A program made the translations under genes and the position numbers. From CALKJP01 sp046299555 (GTDB lineage: Bacteria > Bacteroidota > Bacteroidia > JACCXN01), in NCBI GenBank assembly GCA_046299555.1, contig JBKBHS010000003.1, forward strand, positions 124,001-188,000: DNA of 64,000 nucleotides, written 5' to 3'. Below, piece by piece: positions 53,396 through 62,096 of the stretch. The notes under the pieces are model-generated. The model was not told the DNA's origin, searched no databases, and saw nothing but the letters and a program-made list of their open reading frames with translations. The stretch's first letter is position 1, and each line of letters opens with the position of its first letter.

Positions 53396-55618
53396 TTAAT
53401 CGGCTAAGGGTATATATATTTCAACTTGAGTACCTTCCGGTTCAAGTGTTTGTTTATTTATTTTATCAATAATATTTACACTTAATTTATGGTTTTGAAT
53501 CGTATTTAAAATATCCAAGCGCTCTTTAGTTATAGACATTCCAACCGATTGATGAGGTTTTAAACTTTGTGCTTTTATTTCCATTGATTTTTTTCTGCCA
53601 ATACCATTATCATCTATCACGCACTTTAGTAAATTATCATTTTTATCGATTAAAATGTTTAATTCACCTTTTCTATCTTTTACATACATTAAGCCATGCC
53701 AAATTGCGTTTTCTACATAGGGTTGAATAAGTAAACCGGGTACTTCATCATCATTCAAATCAACATTATTTGAACATATTATTTTATAATCAAAGCTATA
53801 ATTACATCTTAATTGCTCCATTTGAATATATAATTCCAATGCTTGAATTTCGTCTTTTAATGGTACTTTTTTTCTGCGAGAATTGTATATAATGCTTCGC
53901 ATTAATTTAGCAAATTTTGAAAGATATTGATTTGCTGCCTCAACATTATTATCGGTAATAAAATATTGAATGGAGGCTAATGTATTAAAAATAAAATGAG
54001 GATTCATTTGTGCTTGAAGTGCTTGTAATTCAATATCGGCAATTCGTTTATGCAATTTGGTTTTTTCTTCTTCTCGTTTTTTAATTTGTTTTATTCTGAT
54101 GATAAAAAATAAGAAAATAATAAATGCAATTATTGAAATTGATAAAACTAAAAACCATGTTGTTTGCCAAAACGGAGGTAAAATTTTAAAAAACACACTT
54201 GCACTTTCTTTACTCCAAACGCCATTTGCATTCATAGCTGAAACACTAAATAAATAATCACCGGGAGGCAAGGCATTGTATTGAACAAAAGTATTATCTG
54301 TGTATATCCAATCTTTATCTATATCAGATAAGCGATAACGAAATTGAAATTTTTGAGTATTAATTACACTAAAAGCCGCATAATTAATTTTTATGGAATT
54401 TTCGTTATGGCTTAAAGAATAATAATTTCCAGGCAATGTATCTTTTTCATTAATCTTAATTCCTGAAATATAAATTAATGGAGCTATAGTATCGAAGTTT
54501 GTATTTTTTTTTATGGTATCGCTATAATATTTAGGAATTAAATCACTTGAAAGGTTGGTATTAATCTTTAAAGTATCATATGTAACAGATGATTTAATGT
54601 TTGAACGTTGATTTTTAATTTCGGATTTAGATGAAAATACTTTTGGTGGAGCGTATGAAGAATAGGGATTGGATGGCAAATAATATATGCCCGATTCTAA
54701 AGAAGAAAGCCAAAGATTTCCTTTATTATCTTCGCAAATTGAGGTAATGGTTTTATTTCCGAAATAGCTAAAATAGCCTCCTGCTGAAATAATACCCATT
54801 GGAAAACAAACTGCACCTCCTGTATTTAAGCCCACCCAAATTTTACCTTCTGCATCTTCATATACACATTCAATATTTTTTTCTAAAAATGAGCGACCGA
54901 TAATTACACTATCATTAAAATGTATTAATTCTTGGTCTTTAGCATATAAATATTCACCTGACATTAATTGTATAAAACTTGCTTTAGAATAGCCTTGAGA
55001 AGCTGTTAAATTAATTTCTTGAATTTTATTTTGAAGATAAACTCTCAATTTTTTATTGAATGCAGAAACATTATTACTCCCCCATATATAATGATTACGT
55101 GAAAGCTGTTTGATAAAAAATGATGCTCCGCTTGTCCAATCATCTTTTACTACTTCAACTTTTAAATTGTTTTTAATTCTAAAAGTTCCGCCTCCTAAAA
55201 TGGTAGTTACTAAAATATCACCATTATTATCAGAACCGATAGAACTTATTATTCTATTATTTAAAAATTTTAGCAGACTTTCATTAGAAGCCAATGGTTC
55301 AAATTTTTCTTTAACAAAATAACTTAATCGCGAACTTGCCCCTATTGCCCAAAGCTTGTTTTGACCATCAATTTGAAGTTTTATTATTTCGTTTTCAGGC
55401 AATCCATTTTGTAAAAAATAATGACTAAAGCGCTTCCCGTCAAATGAAGATACCCCTTTATCGCTAGCTATCCATAATAAACCATTATAATTTTTTATAT
55501 CATAAATTTTATTCGACAATAAGCCATCCTGCTCTTGCAACTGCTTAAATAAAGGCACCTGTGCATAAAGCCATGCTGAAAAAAGTGATATTATCAGGCA
55601 TAAATTTTTCTTAAGCAT
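53396..55618 (-). CDS. Propeller-type sensor histidine kinase (LytS family)
   Basis: This 740-residue sensor has a signal peptide (LCLIISLFSAWLYAQ). Periplasmic propeller blades (about 25-330; GLLSNKIYDIKNYNGLLWIA, EDAEGKIWVGLNTGGAVCFP, ICEDNKGNLWLSSLESGIYY) are followed by a Y_Y_Y domain (about 395-480), a membrane helix (about 483-505), a coiled coil, and the kinase core with H541 in QMNPHFIFNTL and HATPase motifs (LLIQPYVENAIWHGL, IDDNGIGRKKS). The stop is 4 bp before its regulator. It is a shorter paralog of the kinase at 8168-11011, and both loci are followed by T9SS cargo. Confidence 0.94.
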   Translation of the reverse strand: MLKKNLCLIISLFSAWLYAQVPLFKQLQEQDGLLSNKIYDIKNYNGLLWIASDKGVSSFDGKRFSHYFLQNGLPENEIIKLQIDGQNKLWAIGASSRLSYFVKEKFEPLASNESLLKFLNNRIISSIGSDNNGDILVTTILGGGTFRIKNNLKVEVVKDDWTSGASFFIKQLSRNHYIWGSNNVSAFNKKLRVYLQNKIQEINLTASQGYSKASFIQLMSGEYLYAKDQELIHFNDSVIIGRSFLEKNIECVYEDAEGKIWVGLNTGGAVCFPMGIISAGGYFSYFGNKTITSICEDNKGNLWLSSLESGIYYLPSNPYSSYAPPKVFSSKSEIKNQRSNIKSSVTYDTLKINTNLSSDLIPKYYSDTIKKNTNFDTIAPLIYISGIKINEKDTLPGNYYSLSHNENSIKINYAAFSVINTQKFQFRYRLSDIDKDWIYTDNTFVQYNALPPGDYLFSVSAMNANGVWSKESASVFFKILPPFWQTTWFLVLSISIIAFIIFLFFIIRIKQIKKREEEKTKLHKRIADIELQALQAQMNPHFIFNTLASIQYFITDNNVEAANQYLSKFAKLMRSIIYNSRRKKVPLKDEIQALELYIQMEQLRCNYSFDYKIICSNNVDLNDDEVPGLLIQPYVENAIWHGLMYVKDRKGELNILIDKNDNLLKCVIDDNGIGRKKSMEIKAQSLKPHQSVGMSITKERLDILNTIQNHKLSVNIIDKINKQTLEPEGTQVEIYIPLAD

Positions 55619-55700
55619 TTACAATAATTAGTAAAGCCAATTTACATAAAACTAAGTTAAAATAATCTGTTAGAAAATTTTATCTGCTAAAACAATTGTA

Positions 55701-55730
55701 TAAATGGCGGGTAAATTTTATTAAACGGCA
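55701..55730. promoter_or_regulatory. Putative LytTR operator before the kinase operon
   Basis: TAAATGGCG (55701-55709) and TAAACGGCA (55722-55730) are 21 bp apart, as in the pair at 52605-52634, and lie 83 bp upstream of the kinase ATG. This would allow autoregulation. Confidence 0.6.
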
Positions 55731-55780
55731 ATTTTTAAAGTTTCCTTTTAATTTTGCCATATTGGTTTGAATATAAATAA

Positions 55781-55810
55781 AAAAGCTCTGAACATTTATT
55801 CAGAGCTTTT
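55781..55810 (-). terminator. Terminator after tRNA-Gln
   Basis: AAAAGCTCTGAA (55781-55792) pairs with TTCAGAGCTTTT (55799-55810) around a 6-base loop, followed in the minus direction by a T-rich tract. Confidence 0.8.
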
Positions 55811-55812
55811 AG

Positions 55813-55886
55813 TTGACCGACTAGGGCTCGAACCTAGACTCTTCTGAACCAAAATCAGACGTGTTGCCAGTTACACCATCGGTCAA
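55813..55886 (-). tRNA. tRNA-Gln (anticodon TTG)
   Basis: On the minus strand a 74-base cloverleaf is visible. The acceptor stem is TTGACCG / CGGTCAA, perfect over 7 bp. The anticodon stem TCTGA / TCAGA encloses the loop TTTTGGT, giving anticodon TTG (reads CAA and CAG). The T arm is CTAGG-TTCGAGC-CCTAG. CCA is not encoded. A terminator follows. Confidence 0.95.
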
Positions 55887-55945
55887 TCAGGGCTGCAAAT
55901 CTACAATTTTTTTTAATTTACAAAAAATTCCTGATGATTTCTTTC

Positions 55946-56476
55946 TTAATCGAATTGAACTTTACTTTCGACTTCTTTTATAATCTCCTCAAAATGAAAA
56001 GAATTGTAATTTTTAAGCATCCATTCCAATAATTTGCTTACAGGTTGATATAACAATGATTTTTCACTTAAATCATCAGGTAAAAATGCGATTTTTTCAT
56101 TAACTGCATTAATTATAAATAAAATGGCACTTACAATAAATGCATACTTTAAAACTCCAAAAAATGCTCCTGCCAATTTATTGGCCCAACCCAGCTTAAT
56201 TTTCCCTAATATGTGAGTAAGCCATTTAGCGAGTAAATAAACTATTATTAATACCACAATAAATAATAATGCAAATACGGCATGTGGTAAAAATTCGCTT
56301 TCCCATCCTTGTTGTGTACGAAGATAGTTGCTAATAAAATCAGTAAATCTTACAGCTGCATAGGTGGATAAAAGAAAACCTGCCAAAGTTGCTATTTGAA
56401 AAATAAAACCTTTGGTAATTCCTTTGTAAAGCCCCCATAACAGAGGAACTAACAAAATAATATCTACATAATGCAT
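55946..56476 (-). CDS. CvpA family membrane protein
   Basis: This 176-residue protein has four hydrophobic helices (YVDIILLVPLLWGLYKGITK, GFIFQIATLAGFLLSTYAAV, AVFALLFIVVLIIVYLLAKW, LAGAFFGVLKYAFIVSAILF) and the CvpA-type first helix with WGLYKGITKGFI. CvpA proteins are inner-membrane proteins linked to colicin V production and purine biosynthesis loci. The C-terminal 45 residues are soluble. It stands alone, 59 bp from the tRNA on the same strand. Confidence 0.92.
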   Translation of the reverse strand: MHYVDIILLVPLLWGLYKGITKGFIFQIATLAGFLLSTYAAVRFTDFISNYLRTQQGWESEFLPHAVFALLFIVVLIIVYLLAKWLTHILGKIKLGWANKLAGAFFGVLKYAFIVSAILFIINAVNEKIAFLPDDLSEKSLLYQPVSKLLEWMLKNYNSFHFEEIIKEVESKVQFD

Positions 56477-56555
56477 AACTCAAATTAACAAAGAAATTAG
56501 TTTTAACCGGAAGTAATATTTGATAAAAAATTAACAAGTCGGTATGAACAAGTCC

Positions 56556-56563
56556 TATATTTG
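56556..56563 (+). promoter_or_regulatory. TATATTTG -7 box that decides the start of the next gene
   Basis: TATATTTG (56556-56563) matches TAnnTTTG and lies 4 bp before an ATG at 56568. The upstream ATG at 56544 would be outside the transcript, so 56568 is preferred, with a nearly leaderless mRNA. Confidence 0.5.
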
Positions 56564-56567
56564 CAAC

Positions 56568-56921
56568 ATGCATAAAACGAATGAAGAAATAGAACAAAAA
56601 TGGCTCGAATTGCTTGCTAATTTAACAGAGCGTTTTGGCCCCGATATAGATTTAGAAGGTTTAATATTTTTAATTGGCATACAAGAACTGGGGAAAGGTG
56701 TCATAAAACTAAATAAAGATCAAAAACTGGATGTAATGCATATAGCCATATGCCGATTACTAAGCCCTTATGGTTATTATATATTTAGAGGAATAGATAA
56801 AGATGGTTGGCCACACTATGAACGCACCGAGCGATTACCACATTTAAAACCTGAACAGCAAAATCAATTAATGAAAGAAGCGATTATTATGTATTTCGAA
56901 CAGGAAAGTATGATAAATTAG
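56568..56921 (+). CDS. Hypothetical soluble protein
   Basis: This 117-residue protein is chosen from the ATG at 56568 because a -7 box lies just before it. It reads as one small alpha-helical protein: MHKTNEEIEQKWLELLANLT, GPDIDLEGLIFLIGIQELGK, DQKLDVMHIAICRLLSPYGY, YIFRGIDKDGWPHYERTERL. The balanced composition and the strong YxxxGxDxxGWPHYE block suggest a conserved, real protein of the phylum, but I recognise no function. It is transcribed alone, divergent from cvpA. Confidence 0.78.
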   Translation: MHKTNEEIEQKWLELLANLTERFGPDIDLEGLIFLIGIQELGKGVIKLNKDQKLDVMHIAICRLLSPYGYYIFRGIDKDGWPHYERTERLPHLKPEQQNQLMKEAIIMYFEQESMIN

Positions 56922-57100
56922 TTTTTAGGCATAAGGAGTTAGTCTCTAGCAATATTTTGTGATTTAGAAAACAGTTTACAGAAGAAAGACTAAAAGAAAA
57001 AAGACAAAATAATTTTTAATTTTTGAATTATTGATTTGATGATTTTTTGAATTTGCACTCTGTAATTTGTAATCTATTAATTTATTTTATTTGCATGCAT

Positions 57101-57160
57101 CCGTAACTTTAACACGTTAACACTTTAATACGTAAATACTTTATTACTTTACACAATCTA
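57101..57160. repeat. Degenerate intergenic repeat
   Basis: The 289-bp gap after 56921 has no gene. Within it, blocks ACTTTAACACGTTAAC, ACTTTAATACGTAAAT and ACTTTATTAC form a loose repeat of about 14 bp. Confidence 0.35.
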
Positions 57161-57210
57161 ACTTATTAAACTCCATCAATTTCCACAAGTTTGAACAAAT
57201 CTCTAAAATA

Positions 57211-58824
57211 TTATTTTGAAAGAAATTTTACAGCTTCGTTATATGCTGCATCTTCTGATAAAATTACCGGATAATAACCTGCATCGCTAAAAAGTTGACG
57301 GGCAATCATGGCTTTTAATCGCACTTTAATACTTTTCTTAGATTGATTAATAGCCGTAAAATCTTTTTCAATTCCTTCTTTAACGGCAAATGCAATAAAT
57401 TTATCAAACAATTCGGGGGTAATCTGAAAGTTTTTATCAAAGGAGGTAAAATCTTTATATTTTTTAAATTTTTCGCGCTCCGCATCTACCATTTCAAAAG
57501 CAAATTTATTGAAAACACCTGCATACACTAAATTCATGTAATAGGCATTATTATTAATAGTATCGATTGGAATAAAAATATCGGGCATAATTCCACCTCC
57601 GCCATAAACAACTTTTCCTTGAGGCGTATAATACTTAAGCGAATCAGGGAGTTTAATACTGTCAACAGCAAACAACTCCCCTTTGTGAAATCGAATAGCT
57701 GATTCGTTAAAATATTCTTCGTTATCTACACTTGAATATGGTTTTTGAATACTTCTTCCTGTAGGTGTATAATATCGAGCTATGGTTAATCGAATAGCCG
57801 ATCCATCAGGCCAAGAGGTTTGTTCTTGTACCAATCCTTTTCCAAAGGAACGTCTTCCGATAATTATACCTCTATCATTATCTTGTACTGCTCCTGCAAC
57901 AATTTCGCTTGCTGAGGCGCTTCCTTCATCAATTAGAATTACAAGCTCTGTATCTTCAAAATGTCCTCTTTTGGTAGCATAATAGCTGTTTCTTGGTCGA
58001 GCCTTACCTTCGGTGTAAACAATTAATTTTTTATTGGGCAAAAATTCATCAGCAATTTTTATGGCTGCATCCAAAAATCCGCCACCATTACCTCTTAAAT
58101 CCAAAATCATTTTTTTCATCCCTTGCAATTTTAACTTTAATCCTTGTTCGGTAAATTCATCATAAGTGGTTTTTGCAAATCTGCTTAACTTAATATATCC
58201 GATTTCATCATTTACCATAAAGGCTACATCAATGCTATGAATTGGAATAGTACCGCGTGTAATTTTAACTTTAAACGATTTATTGATGCTTTTTCTAAAA
58301 ATTTCTACTTCAACCTCGGTACCTTTTTTGCCTCGTAATTTTTTTACTACATCCTGATTGGTAATATTTCCGGTAACATTTTCTCCATCCACAGAAATAA
58401 TTCTATCGCCTGCTGAAATCCCAACTTTTTCAGAGGGTCCACCATTAATAACATTTACTACTACAATGGTATCGTTTTGAATATTAAATTCAATTCCTAC
58501 ACCTTCGAAATTTCCTTCTAATGGTTCATTGTATGCGGCTAATTCTTCTGCACTGATATATTGCGAATGAGGATCTAAATCTTGAAGCAAACTGGCAATA
58601 GCTTTGTTTTCGAGTTCGCTTCGTGAAATTTCATCCACATATTCTTGCTCTATGTAATTTATTAAAGCATTAAGCTTGTTAAACTTTACTGATGAAAAAA
58701 ATCCTGAATTATCTGCTGTTTCAAAATTGAGTTTTGTACCAATATAAATTCCCAATATTAATACCAATGATAAAAGTATCGGAACTAATGCATATTTGCG
58801 ATAATCGGGTTCAGAAGGCACCAT
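57211..58824 (-). CDS. ctpA: S41 family C-terminal processing protease
   Basis: This 537-residue periplasmic protease has a membrane anchor (about 11-31, YALVPILLSLVLILGIYIGT). A PDZ domain (about 105-190; GNFEGVGIEFNIQNDTIVVV, INGGPSEKVGISAGDRIISV) follows. The catalytic domain has the Ser in DEGSASASEIVAGAVQD (300-316) and K329 in RRSFGKGLVQEQT. Such enzymes trim C-termini of envelope proteins. It ends with a helical C-terminal domain. It is adjacent to the dCMP deaminase stop (58825), so probably in one operon with it and dus. Confidence 0.95.
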   Translation of the reverse strand: MVPSEPDYRKYALVPILLSLVLILGIYIGTKLNFETADNSGFFSSVKFNKLNALINYIEQEYVDEISRSELENKAIASLLQDLDPHSQYISAEELAAYNEPLEGNFEGVGIEFNIQNDTIVVVNVINGGPSEKVGISAGDRIISVDGENVTGNITNQDVVKKLRGKKGTEVEVEIFRKSINKSFKVKITRGTIPIHSIDVAFMVNDEIGYIKLSRFAKTTYDEFTEQGLKLKLQGMKKMILDLRGNGGGFLDAAIKIADEFLPNKKLIVYTEGKARPRNSYYATKRGHFEDTELVILIDEGSASASEIVAGAVQDNDRGIIIGRRSFGKGLVQEQTSWPDGSAIRLTIARYYTPTGRSIQKPYSSVDNEEYFNESAIRFHKGELFAVDSIKLPDSLKYYTPQGKVVYGGGGIMPDIFIPIDTINNNAYYMNLVYAGVFNKFAFEMVDAEREKFKKYKDFTSFDKNFQITPELFDKFIAFAVKEGIEKDFTAINQSKKSIKVRLKAMIARQLFSDAGYYPVILSEDAAYNEAVKFLSK

Positions 58825-59307
58825 TTATTTATTTTTTAATTCATCAAAATGTATTGCTTCAACTCCAAAACGTTTTAAAAAATCTATACCCTCATCGCTT
58901 TTAAATCCTTTATATGCTGCATAGGAATTAAGGTAAATTACTTTTTTAATACCCATAGTAAAAATCATTCTGGCGCATGGTAAACAAGGCGAAAGAGTAA
59001 CATACAAGGTTGCTCCTTCTAAGTTTACATTATTTTTGGCAGCGTATAAAAGTGCGTTTTCTTCGGCATGTAAAGCTAATGAACATCCTCCTTTTTCGCT
59101 ACGCGGACATCCTTCTTCCGGCCATTCTTGATCGCAATTGTGGGTTCCGGCCGGTGGACCGTTATAGCCTAATGAAACTATACGGGTATCTTTAGTAATT
59201 ACGGCTCCAACTTTCATTTTAACGCAATGCGAACGTTTAGCCAAATTAATGGCCAAATCCATATATATTTCGTCAAATGTTGGTCTGTTGCTTTTTACTT
59301 CTGACAT
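58825..59307 (-). CDS. dCMP deaminase family protein
   Basis: This 160-residue zinc deaminase (start at the ATG at 59307; the TTG at 59322 is less likely) converts dCMP to dUMP for thymidylate synthesis. Zinc site residues are H in SLALHAEENALLY with the catalytic Glu, and the two Cys of SPCLPCARMIFT. The extra cysteine/histidine motif CDQEWPEEGCPRSEKGGCSL matches ComEB-type dCMP deaminases. It lies 1 bp from the start of the protease gene. Confidence 0.94.
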   Translation of the reverse strand: MSEVKSNRPTFDEIYMDLAINLAKRSHCVKMKVGAVITKDTRIVSLGYNGPPAGTHNCDQEWPEEGCPRSEKGGCSLALHAEENALLYAAKNNVNLEGATLYVTLSPCLPCARMIFTMGIKKVIYLNSYAAYKGFKSDEGIDFLKRFGVEAIHFDELKNK

Positions 59308-59323
59308 ATTAAGCGTAAACAAA

Positions 59324-60322
59324 TTAAACTAAGTTTAGTTCCATATTGGAGTAATGTTTTTCAATTTCTTTAAGGGTTTGGAATAAAATTTCCGGATTAT
59401 TTTCAGTAACCAATTTCATTCTAAAATCTTTAAAATGGGGCACACCTTTAAAATAATTGGTATAATGTCTGCGCATTTCAAGAATTCCTAAAACCTGCCC
59501 TTTCCATTCCATCGATTTTTGCAAATGCATACTTGCAGCTTCTACTCTATCTTTTATGGTTGGTTTGGGTAATAAATTTCCTGTTTTAAAATAGTATTTT
59601 ACTTCATTAAAAATCCATGGATACCCAATGCTTGCTCTACCAATCATAATGCCATCAACTCCAAAGCGATTTTTCATTTCTAAAGCTTTTTGGGGCGAAT
59701 CTACATCTCCATTTCCGAAAATGGGTATATGTATGCGTGGATTATTTTTTATTTCACCAATTAAAGTCCAATCGGCATTACCTTTATACATTTGGGCGCG
59801 TGTTCTTCCATGAACAGTTAATGCTTTAATACCGATATCTTGCAAGCGTTCTGCTACTTCTGTAACATTTTTGGTATGTTCATCCCATCCAAGGCGCGTT
59901 TTAACCGTAACGGGTAATTTTACAGTTTTCACAATTTCGGCCGTCATAGCTACCATTTTTGGAATATCCTGCAACAATGCTGCTCCTGCGCCTTTGCAGG
60001 CTACATTTTTTACAGGACAACCATAATTTATATCAATTAAATCAGGGCCGGCCTGCTCGGCTATTAAAGCCGCTTCGCGCATGGAATCAATATCGCTGCC
60101 AAAAAGTTGGATCCCAATAGGGCGTTCGTATTCGAAAATATCGAGTTTCTTTTTGCTTTTAGCCGCATCGCGTATCAAACCTTCGGACGACACAAACTCA
60201 GTGTACATTAAATCCGCTCCATGTTTTTTACACAACATACGGAAAGGTGGGTCGCTCACATCTTCCATTGGTGCAAGTAAAAGAGGGAACTCTCCTAATT
60301 CAATATTTTCTATCTTTACCAA
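59324..60322 (-). CDS. dus: tRNA-dihydrouridine synthase
   Basis: This 332-residue FMN enzyme reduces uridine in the tRNA D-loop. It has PLLLAPMEDVSDPPFR, FVSSEGLIRDA, the catalytic cysteine in GCPVKNVACKGAGAALLQD, VKTRLGWDEHTKNV, VHGRTRAQMYKGNADW and GIMIGRASIGYPWIF. The gene starts with TTG at 60322 (no ATG fits the normal N-terminus); a TAATTTTG box at 60343-60350 lies just upstream, which supports that start. First of a three-gene minus-strand operon with the deaminase and CtpA. Confidence 0.95.
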   Translation of the reverse strand: MVKIENIELGEFPLLLAPMEDVSDPPFRMLCKKHGADLMYTEFVSSEGLIRDAAKSKKKLDIFEYERPIGIQLFGSDIDSMREAALIAEQAGPDLIDINYGCPVKNVACKGAGAALLQDIPKMVAMTAEIVKTVKLPVTVKTRLGWDEHTKNVTEVAERLQDIGIKALTVHGRTRAQMYKGNADWTLIGEIKNNPRIHIPIFGNGDVDSPQKALEMKNRFGVDGIMIGRASIGYPWIFNEVKYYFKTGNLLPKPTIKDRVEAASMHLQKSMEWKGQVLGILEMRRHYTNYFKGVPHFKDFRMKLVTENNPEILFQTLKEIEKHYSNMELNLV

Positions 60323-60373
60323 AAGAGAAAATTTTAAGTTTGCAAAATTACAAAAAATAGCAAGGCTTTTACC

Positions 60374-61315
60374 ATGTTAAAAAAAAGTACAAATATTTCA
60401 CCCCCTCAGCAATTTATTATTTTTATTGGCATGGCTTTAGCCTCTGTTACTTTATTTTCGGTAATTGGCTTTGCATTGCTGTATCCTTTATTTGGAATTA
60501 ATCTTTTACAAACTCCCGACATACTATCGGAACTGGAATTACCCCATGTGCTCAAAGCCATGAAATTTTTACAATTGATAAATGCCATCGGTTTATTTAT
60601 TCTTCCTTCTTTGTTGTTTGCATTTTTAATTCACAAAAAAGGAAATGATTACTTAAAATGGAACAAAGGGAGCAATCTGGTTTTATTTTTAATTGTTCCA
60701 TTGCTAATGCTGGCATCGCAGCCGCTCATAAATTTGAGTGCAGAAATAAACAAACATTTGCAACTTCCTGACTTTTTAAAGCAAGTAGAAATTTGGATGC
60801 AGCGCTCTGAAAACAATGCAGAAGTAATTACCAAAGCATTTTTAGCCGGTACTGATTTAAACACCTATCTCTTCAATTTATTTTTAATTGCCATAATTCC
60901 GGCTATTGGAGAAGAGCTTATGTTTAGAGGAATTATTCAACGCATATTAAACGAATGGACAAAAAATATCCATCTAGCAATTTGGATTTCTGCCATTTTA
61001 TTTAGTGCCATGCACTTGCAATTTTATGGATTTTTGCCACGCATGTTAATGGGTGCCTTGTTTGGTTATATTTTTTACTGGAGTGGCAGTTTATGGATTC
61101 CAATACTGGCACATTTTATAAATAATGCATTAGCTGTAAGTTTACATTTTTTAATGAACAATGGTTTTCAAATTGAATTTCTAGAAGAAATTGGAACCGG
61201 AAATAATGCTGTATTCTTTGTTTCCTGCAGCATTATAATTATGTTTTTATTATTGCTTCAATTTTATTTTTTAAGAAATGAAAATTTTATGGATGATGAC
61301 AAAAATCTTGATTAA
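60374..61315 (+). CDS. CPBP family intramembrane metalloprotease
   Basis: This 313-residue membrane protein has about eight helices and the CPBP/ABI signature: E180-E181 in AIGEELMFRGIIQRIL, then SAILFSAMHLQFYGFLPRML, and WIPILAHFINNALAVS. These carry the glutamates and histidines of the intramembrane metalloprotease site. In bacteria such proteins are linked to bacteriocin self-immunity or prenyl-protein processing; the substrate is unknown. It is divergent from dus. Confidence 0.92.
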   Translation: MLKKSTNISPPQQFIIFIGMALASVTLFSVIGFALLYPLFGINLLQTPDILSELELPHVLKAMKFLQLINAIGLFILPSLLFAFLIHKKGNDYLKWNKGSNLVLFLIVPLLMLASQPLINLSAEINKHLQLPDFLKQVEIWMQRSENNAEVITKAFLAGTDLNTYLFNLFLIAIIPAIGEELMFRGIIQRILNEWTKNIHLAIWISAILFSAMHLQFYGFLPRMLMGALFGYIFYWSGSLWIPILAHFINNALAVSLHFLMNNGFQIEFLEEIGTGNNAVFFVSCSIIIMFLLLLQFYFLRNENFMDDDKNLD

Positions 61316-61345
61316 ATAGGCTAATTAATCCTCTAAGAAAATTTA

Positions 61346-61474
61346 ATGTTACAACAACAAATTAGCTCAACGCAACATCAAATAGATTTATGCCATTTCG
61401 GAAAAGGAATTTATTTATTGCATATAACAAGCCAAGGAAATAAAACTACTATTCATATAGTAGTGTTAAATTAG
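61346..61474 (+). pseudogene. Orphan 3'-end relic of a T9SS gene
   Basis: A 42-codon frame encodes only the end of a T9SS sorting domain: LMLQQQISSTQHQIDLCHFG then KGIYLLHITSQ. It matches the end of the protein at 23339 (LMLQQQINSTQIQIDLSTFG, KGIYFVHITSK) almost residue for residue. No signal peptide or body precedes it; a TAA lies a few codons upstream. It is followed by the same heptamer array and tail as the other locus, so it is a decayed copy, not a gene. Confidence 0.85.
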
Positions 61475-61486
61475 GCTCAAGACATT

Positions 61487-61521
61487 AGTTATTAGTTATT
61501 AGTTATTAATTATTGGTTAAT
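61487..61521. repeat. Short heptamer array, second copy
   Basis: Three AGTTATT units and two degenerate ones (AATTATT, GGTTAAT) are the reverse complement of the AATAACT units at 23271-23340. The adjoining bases (GACTAAATTAAATATTGGAA then GTGCAA) match the flank of the first array. Confidence 0.8.
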
Positions 61522-61601
61522 AGATTAAGACTAAATTAAATATTGGAAGTGCAAAAAACTAATTTATATTATGGATTAATAGCAAAAACATATACGAACA
61601 A

Positions 61602-61631
61602 AAATCGGGCGCTCATTTGAGCGCCCGATTT
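61602..61631 (-). terminator. Terminator after the YqeY gene
   Basis: AAATCGGGCGCTCA (61602-61615) pairs perfectly with TGAGCGCCCGATTT (61618-61631) around TT, with an A/T-rich end. It lies 24 bp after the stop at 61656. Confidence 0.85.
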
Positions 61632-61655
61632 ACCAAACCTAACTCTTTAAAATAT

Positions 61656-62096
61656 TTAACCTAAAAGTTGTTTTACGATAGCGGAGATGGTTTTACCATC
61701 GGCTTTTCCAGAAAGCTCTTTGGTAGCTACTCCCATTACTTTGCCCATATCGGCAGGTGATGAAGCGCCAACTTGAGCTATAATTTGTTTTAGTGCTTCG
61801 CGAATTTCGTCTTCGCTCATTTGCGCAGGTAAATATTTTTCAATAATTGTTGCTTGAAATAATTCTGCTTCTGCTAAATCTTGTCTATTTTGCTTTTGAT
61901 AAATCTCAGCGGTTTCTCTGCGTTGTTTTACCATTTTTTGCAGAGCTTTAATTTCGGCCTCTTCTGAACTTCCTTCTTCGGATGTTTTCAAAAGCAGTAT
62001 AGCAGATTTTATTGCTCGCAATGCTTCTAACTTTTGTGCTTCTTTAGCAAGCATGGCAGCTTTTATATCGGCATTTATTTTTTCTTCTAAACTCAT
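61656..62096 (-). CDS. yqeY: GatB/YqeY domain protein
   Basis: This 146-residue protein has the YqeY pattern: LEEKINADIKAAMLAKEAQK, LEALRAIKSAILLLKTSEEG, KALQKMVKQRRETAEIYQKQ, FQATIIEKYLPAQMSEDEIR, and the C-terminal tRNA-binding-like domain (AQVGASSPADMGKVMGVATK, ELSGKADGKTISAIVKQLLG). It resembles the tail of the GatB amidotransferase subunit; function in the cell is unsettled. It lies 100 bp downstream of ftsZ on the same strand. Confidence 0.94.
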   Translation of the reverse strand: MSLEEKINADIKAAMLAKEAQKLEALRAIKSAILLLKTSEEGSSEEAEIKALQKMVKQRRETAEIYQKQNRQDLAEAELFQATIIEKYLPAQMSEDEIREALKQIIAQVGASSPADMGKVMGVATKELSGKADGKTISAIVKQLLG

